Source: Ralstonia sp. UBA689
Lineage (GTDB): Bacteria; Pseudomonadota; Gammaproteobacteria; Burkholderiales; Burkholderiaceae
Direction of reading: 5' to 3'
Assembly (NCBI RefSeq): GCF_002298975.1
Contig: NZ_DBMV01000025.1
Location: 1 to 18,642 of the forward strand
Length of the DNA stretch: 18,642 bases
A program made the translations under genes and the position numbers. Below the pieces are notes generated by a model, which worked only from the letters and a program-made list of their open reading frames with translations, was not told where the DNA came from and did not search any database. Below, piece by piece: positions 14,965 through 18,642 of the stretch (positions within the stretch are counted from its first letter, which is position 1; every line of letters begins with the position of its first letter).

Positions 14965-15763
14965 AGAAGAACTCCCTTGAATCCTGGAACGCTGGAATAC
15001 GGATCGGGACGCTGGGCTTGATGCCTGCGGACAGGGAGACGGATCACGTCCTCAGGCGACAGATCGCATGAATATATACCGCCCTATCTACCATCACCAG
15101 ATTGCGTCGATTTTTGTTTCCGATTCTTAAAACATGCCGAAAGCAAGGCGAATACTCTCTACGCGGAACAGGTTGCCATGTAGCGCTCGTGACGCTCTTC
15201 GGAAACAGTGAGTTCCCGCTGCTCAAGGTGATTGCCAACGAGTAGCTCGCCCAGTGAGTCGAACAGCGTCTTTCCAACTGCAGTGCGCAAAACGGAGGAC
15301 ACTGAGACGAGGTGTTTGGTGTCGTTGTATTTCTTGGTCAAATTTATTTGACGCTGGTCATGCCATGCAGCCGGTTGCCAACGCCATCAAGGTCGAGTTT
15401 ATTGGTAGTTCCAAAGGACACGACGAGGAGTCGATACTTTTGATTTGCCGCAAACGAGTGATTTATCGTCCGCGCCGGCAGTTCTTTGAGGAAGACGTTA
15501 TAGGATTCCCGTAAGCCACCGCGACACCCCACTTTCTAGGGGCTGGGTTCCTAAAAATTTCCTCTCTACCGGGACAGCCAGCATCCTCCCCATTTTTTCG
15601 CATTACCTCGCTGGCAGGGAAATTCCGTGAATTAAAAAATACTGAACTCTGATTAAAGAGGCGCAATTCTAAATCATTGCAAAGCGTGGGTTGTTACAAC
15701 ACATTGTGAGGTAATTTCTGCTTAAAATCCGGCCTTCCGTAAAAATTACAACGCTGGATTGTC
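14965..15763. other. About 800 bases with no convincing gene; mixed small reading frames
   Basis: This stretch separates the minus-strand lipoprotein gene from the ESPR fragment. Base composition is lower in GC than the core genes. Between 15159 and 15532 several short frames overlap on opposite strands. On minus, 15344-15532 and 15159-15341 (TTG start) lie end to end in different frames; on plus, a 49-codon frame runs from an ATG at 15365 to 15514. All read like protein but none has a good ribosome binding site, so they may be debris of one gene. From 15530 to 15763 the DNA is A/T-rich, with a GTTGT-T-ACAAC dyad at 15690-15700. Confidence 0.45.
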
Positions 15764-16300
15764 ATGAACGCGAAGTGCTACCGCACCGTCTTCAATGCCG
15801 CACGCGGCATGTTGGTCGCAGTTGAGGAATCGGCGAAGAGCACAGTCAATGTAGCCAATTCGGCTTTCCAGAATCCACATTACGGCGACACGAATAGCCT
15901 CGGTGCCTCAGCTCTTCTCGGGCAAATGTTTGGCGGAGCCGGAGCTCGTGCAGGTGGTGCCGTACAGGCTGCCTCCGGTGCGGTCTTCCCGAGGTATTCA
16001 CCTGGCGTGCCCGCCGTCCTGCAGATTCCAAATGCGACGGCACCTCTAATTGGCGCTGGCGCTGTTGTTCAAGGTGGCGGGTCGTTTGTGCCCTCAGTGT
16101 CAACTCAACCTGGCTCTCGAGGAAAACCTCGCTGCTCGTTGCCAAAGCCATTCTTTCCCCCTGGCTTCTCTTGGCAGCATTGGCTTTTTTTCGTGCAATC
16201 GGTTTTGCCGTTACGGTTAATCACTTCGTTGCACTCGCCTGTTTTTGCCTGTTCTGGTCCGTCGTTATTGCCATCTATCTGGGCGTACTGCATTTCCTGA
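15764..16300 (+). pseudogene. Truncated two-partner-secretion exoprotein (FhaB/CdiA-like), ESPR N-terminal remnant
   Basis: The 178-codon frame opens with a clear ESPR (extended signal peptide region of type V secretion): MNAKCYRTVFNAARGM, then LVAVEESAKS, matching the Met-Asn-x-x-x-Tyr-Arg...Asn...Val-x-Val-x-Glu pattern. Intact FhaB/CdiA proteins continue with a hydrophobic signal core, a TPS domain of about 250 residues and thousands of repeat residues. Here all of that is gone: after residue 27 comes a Gly/Ala-rich stretch (SALLGQMFGGAGARAGGAVQ) and then, past about 16100, an out-of-frame tail reading into another gene remnant. It cannot encode a secreted adhesin. The boundaries of the deletion are unknown. 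No good ribosome binding site precedes the ATG. Confidence 0.7.
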
Positions 16301-16344
16301 AGAAGCGCGACGACCGGAAGAGTGATGAAAGGGCGAGAAGGTGA
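16099..16344 (+). pseudogene. 3' remnant of a membrane-protein gene, possibly a former immunity gene
   Basis: In the frame ending at the TGA of 16342-16344, about 80 codons read as a membrane protein C-terminus. There is a hydrophobic segment around SPWLLLAALAFFRAIGFAV, a second around FVALACFCLFWSVVIAIYLG, then a charged tail (HFLKKRDDRKSDERARR). No ATG or plausible alternative start with a ribosome binding site exists in this frame, and upstream of about 16099 the frame turns into nonsense where the exoprotein frame makes sense. It therefore looks fused by deletion to the ESPR fragment. Its position directly after the exoprotein is where CDI loci carry the immunity gene (inference). Confidence 0.5.
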
Positions 16345-16381
16345 GGTTTTCATCGTCTAACGCATAAATGAGCGTAGGAGG

Positions 16382-16549
16382 GTGGCCTCACGAGTTGAAT
16401 ACACGTTCGTGCCGGAGCCGGGTAAGGACTACGACATCTTCATGCAATTCGGCAACAAGCACTGCTGGGTTTCGGTAAAACGCATTGACGACAAGGGCAC
16501 GGACGAACCCCTTCCTCTGGAGCGCGCGCCGAAATGCCCCGCATCTTGA
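16382..16549 (+). pseudogene. 3' remnant of a small Cys-containing (possibly lipoprotein) gene
   Basis: The frame ending at TGA 16547-16549 encodes about 55 sensible residues: SRVEYTFVPEPGKDYDIF, MQFGNKHCWVSVKRIDD and a terminal APKCPAS. Two Cys near the end and alternating hydrophobic strands suggest the exported C-terminal part of a small beta-rich protein. The first possible start, GTG at 16382, touches AGGAGG with no spacer, and upstream codons hit a stop at 16358, so a normal gene start is missing. A hairpin terminator sits exactly at the stop. It may be what is left of the small lipoprotein gene (bcpO-like) of a Burkholderia-type CDI locus; this is inference from position only. Confidence 0.45.
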
Positions 16550-16590
16550 GGGCTTGTTGCCGGCCACACGACTGACGCAAGCCCTTCGTT
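16549..16590 (+). terminator. Probable rho-independent terminator at the end of the 16382-16549 remnant
   Basis: AGGGCTTG (16549-16556) pairs with CAAGCCCT (16578-16585) across a 21-base loop and is followed by TCGTT. It begins on the last base of the TGA stop. The large loop makes it weaker than the terminator at 14072. Confidence 0.45.
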
Positions 16591-16724
16591 GCCACTGGCC
16601 ACTTGGAACCAGAAGCCAACAGGCCGAGATCCCACCGACCCCGTCTCCATTTACAGCGGCGCTCGCTCCCTATCAATGCGCGCAGCGCCATGCGAAGCAT
16701 TTCTAACAGAAGGAACTGAAGAAG

Positions 16725-17609
16725 ATGCAAGAGAAATTCCGAACCTACCTGTTGGCTGCAGCAGCAGCGGCAATGACCGTCGCCTGTGGCGGCGGTGGAG
16801 ACGACAGCGGCACGGGCAACAGCGCGACTTCGCAAGCATCGGCAACCACGGCCGACGCTTCGTGCTTCGTGCTCCCTGCTAACGGGAAGACCGCGACCGT
16901 GACAGCGACCTCGACAATTCCCGTCCAAGTCGACATTGCCACGCTTACCGGGCTGGGTACGCAAACGTTCGAAGGCCAGTCTTACCTTGCGCTGGACGAG
17001 CGCAACCGCATCGACCAAGTGACCGGCAGCGACGAGCACCACACCCTTTACATGCTGCCCGGCGCTCCGTTCCTACCGGCAGGGGCCGTCACTTTCCCGT
17101 CCTCTGGAGATACCGCCCCTTCGTACCGCTATGCCTACACTTATACGCGGATGACGCTGGAGCAGTTGCGCAACGCCGTGCTTGGCGGCAAGGCAACCTA
17201 CAACCTCTCGCGGGGGCTCACCTATTCTGGCCTGGTTTCGACGGTGCCTGCGGTGTCCGATTTCCAGTTGAACACGCCCGTCACGCTGCTGATGCTGGAA
17301 CAGCGTGCCGGTGGCACCGACCCGCTGCCATCGTCCTTCACGGCGCGGTACATGAAGGAATTGACCATCACTTACGCCGGCCGCGAAGACGTCACGGTCG
17401 GCAGCACGACGTATGCGCAGGCGTGCAAGCTCAATGTCACCGTGCGCCGGTCCAACTTCTTCAGTGTTGGCATGCCGTTCGGCATCGATAACGTTGTATC
17501 GGGGTCGACGTGGTTTGCCCCAGGCGTTGGCTTGGTGAAGACGTCCGTACCCACCCCGATTCTGGGGAACGCGGGTTCGCTTTCCGCGACCGTGGCGCCT
17601 GCACAGTAA
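16725..17609 (+). CDS. Lipoprotein of unknown function with Cys-Gly4 N-terminus
   Basis: A 294-residue predicted outer-membrane lipoprotein. A basic N-terminus and Ala-rich helix (YLLAAAAAAMTVAC) lead to Cys21, followed by GGGGDDSGTG, a flexible Gly/Asp/Ser linker common in Ralstonia and Burkholderia lipoproteins. The mature domain is beta-rich with repeated Thr/Val strands and ends with YAQACKLNVTVRRS and STWFAPGVGLVKTSV, the 'x-W-x-A-P-G-V-G-x-V-K' ending seen in several beta-barrel-associated lipoprotein families. No named domain is claimed. AGAAGGAA and GAAGAAG precede the ATG at 16725. Unlike the genes on both sides, the frame is uninterrupted, codon use is host-like and a strong terminator follows, so it appears functional inside a decayed secretion locus. 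Confidence 0.82.
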   Translation: MQEKFRTYLLAAAAAAMTVACGGGGDDSGTGNSATSQASATTADASCFVLPANGKTATVTATSTIPVQVDIATLTGLGTQTFEGQSYLALDERNRIDQVTGSDEHHTLYMLPGAPFLPAGAVTFPSSGDTAPSYRYAYTYTRMTLEQLRNAVLGGKATYNLSRGLTYSGLVSTVPAVSDFQLNTPVTLLMLEQRAGGTDPLPSSFTARYMKELTITYAGREDVTVGSTTYAQACKLNVTVRRSNFFSVGMPFGIDNVVSGSTWFAPGVGLVKTSVPTPILGNAGSLSATVAPAQ

Positions 17610-17624
17610 AGACCTCGCTAAACA

Positions 17625-17705
17625 GCTTCGTGCGGCGACAAGGGACGGCATTGCTGCCGTTCTTTGCCGCAGCACGAAGCCGCACTCATTGAGGCAATTT
17701 TTTTT
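17625..17705 (+). terminator. Two-tier hairpin terminator after the lipoprotein gene
   Basis: An outer stem GCTTCGTGC (17625-17633) / GCACGAAGC (17672-17680) encloses an inner perfect hairpin ACGGCA-TTGC-TGCCGT (17645-17660) that is followed by TCTTT. A run of eight T lies at 17698-17705 beyond the outer stem. Either hairpin could terminate. The structure insulates the lipoprotein from the downstream transporter pseudogene. Confidence 0.65.
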
Positions 17706-17720
17706 CTACGCGCCCACATC

Positions 17721-18479
17721 ATGCTGTCTGTTGTTTCCCGTGCTGCCGTCCTGTGCGTCGGCTCGCTGAGTTCGATTGCGCTTGCGCAGGTCGCGCCTCA
17801 GCCCACCACCGGCCCTGGTCCTGAAGTCCAACGTCTGCAATAGCAACAGGCCGAGCAAGCGCGTGAGCGCGCCAACGCCCGCCCGGACGCCTTCACGCCC
17901 CCATTGCCGACACAGGCCATCTCCCTGTCGGCGTTACCGAAGGAGACGCCATGTTTCCAGATTCAAGGCATCGTGCTGGAAGACAACGTCTTCCCGTGGC
18001 TGGCCGACCTGCTCAAGCCGGCCATCAGCGGTGTTCTGCATCGTGACGCTACGTCGCGTACTGGCGCTCAATTCAAGCTCTTCCGCAAAATCAACCGCAA
18101 CTACCTGGACGACACCGAGATTGCTGTCCAGCGTCGCGACGTGGTGGACTATGAGGCTTCCATGTCGCATCGACACTACCTGGGACAGGTCGTGCTTGAT
18201 GGCGGCTTTGCTTGGCGCGAGACGCTGCCTGACCACTCGAATGTGCCGGGTGTAGTGGTCGGTGACCCTGGCTACGGCGGGCGCTCGCAAATTGAGACGG
18301 CAAATGCCAGTCTGTATTGGCCATTCAAGCTGGCCAGCCAGGTGTTCGAGTACACGAGCAACTGGTCCATTCAGCACGTTCGCACGCGCGTGCTGCCCAG
18401 TGATTACTTCACCATCGGTAGTCGTCATCGAATGGCGATGGCGTGGGGCCCGAGAGACGTCCTCTGGTGGTCGAAATGA
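17721..18479 (+). pseudogene. Decayed ShlB/FhaC/HecB-type two-partner-secretion outer-membrane transporter
   Basis: From the ATG at 17721 the frame encodes a signal peptide (MLSVVSRAAVLCVGSLSSI, cleavage after ALA) and the Gln-rich start of an Omp85-type TPS transporter, then an in-frame TAG at 17841-17843 (codon 41). Reading continues in the same frame with the POTRA start KETPCFQIQGIVLEDN and FPWLADLLKPAISG. It then jumps without frame loss to mid-barrel sequence: VLHRDATSRTGAQFKL, LDDTEIAVQRRD, SHRHYLGQVVLDG. The barrel runs to YFTIGSRH, where intact members continue with the conserved VRG(F/Y) loop. Here it changes to unrelated residues and stops at 18477-18479. About 220 residues in the middle and the last barrel strands are missing compared with a usual length of 550-590. 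Not functional. Confidence 0.8.
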
Positions 18480-18642
18480 TGCGCAGGTAGTCACTGAGCT
18501 GCTCTTGCAGCCCCTCCCGCCAAGAGGGCCCAGAAGCAAGTGCGGCAATGGGCGCGAGGTTAGTCGGGTTCCAGCGATTGAGGAGCCGCTCTCACTAAGG
18601 AGTCGGCCCTGAACAATTCCCCCAGTCCTTGCAGGGCAAGGC
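18480..18642. other. Right edge, no gene seen
   Basis: These 163 bases after the transporter remnant contain no frame with sense and no further ShlB similarity. The last 30-40 bases (CCTGAACAATTCCCCCAG and following) differ in texture from the preceding sequence and could be the outer end of an insertion sequence lying mostly outside the window; this cannot be decided here. Confidence 0.35.

Noticed and set aside
15704..15728. Promoter TTGTGA / TAAAAT ahead of the ESPR fragment
   Set aside because: The spacing is 13 bases, too short for sigma70, and no alternative -35 at 16-18 bases is present.

Overview
The window reads as chromosomal or megaplasmid DNA of a GC-rich beta-proteobacterium, most likely Ralstonia or a close Burkholderiaceae relative. 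This is inferred from strong G/C bias at third codon positions, from the mix of families (LtrA, YfcG-like GST, LysE/RhtB exporter, DUF1145 protein, Cys-Gly-Gly-Gly-Gly lipoprotein) and from an ESPR-type two-partner-secretion leader. No database search was possible. No rRNA, tRNA, CRISPR array or complete insertion sequence was seen.

Left part (1-5.7 kb): a LysE/RhtB exporter and an LtrA-family membrane protein lie close together. A YfcG-like glutathione transferase follows, with a sigma70-like promoter overlapped by a perfect 7-7-7 dyad, and then an MFS exporter. A non-coding array of degenerate, hairpin-forming repeats (about 4.1-4.44 kb) separates this block from a minus-strand cluster of AraC regulator, VOC protein and small membrane protein, whose genes overlap by 4 bp at each junction.

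Middle part (5.8-13.1 kb): mostly ordinary metabolic genes. These are a fold-type I aminotransferase divergent from a second VOC protein, a lone DUF5677-like gene with atypical codon use, a LysR regulator convergent with a signal-less OpuAC-type protein plus zinc-type alcohol dehydrogenase pair, a patatin-like phospholipase, and a DUF1145 membrane protein with acylphosphatase.

Right part (13.1-18.6 kb): an accessory region. It holds a compact two-gene operon of unrecognised small proteins (87 and 67 aa) with its own strong terminator, and a lipoprotein of unknown function on the minus strand. An ~800-base stretch without a convincing gene follows. The last 2.7 kb is a decayed two-partner-secretion / contact-dependent-inhibition-like locus. 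Its exoprotein survives only as an N-terminal ESPR fragment. Two gene 3' ends (a membrane protein and a small Cys-containing protein) follow, then an intact lipoprotein gene, then a ShlB/FhaC-type transporter pseudogene with a nonsense codon, an internal in-frame deletion and a missing 3' end. The best candidates for something undescribed are the two-gene small-protein operon and the intact lipoprotein inside the decayed secretion locus.
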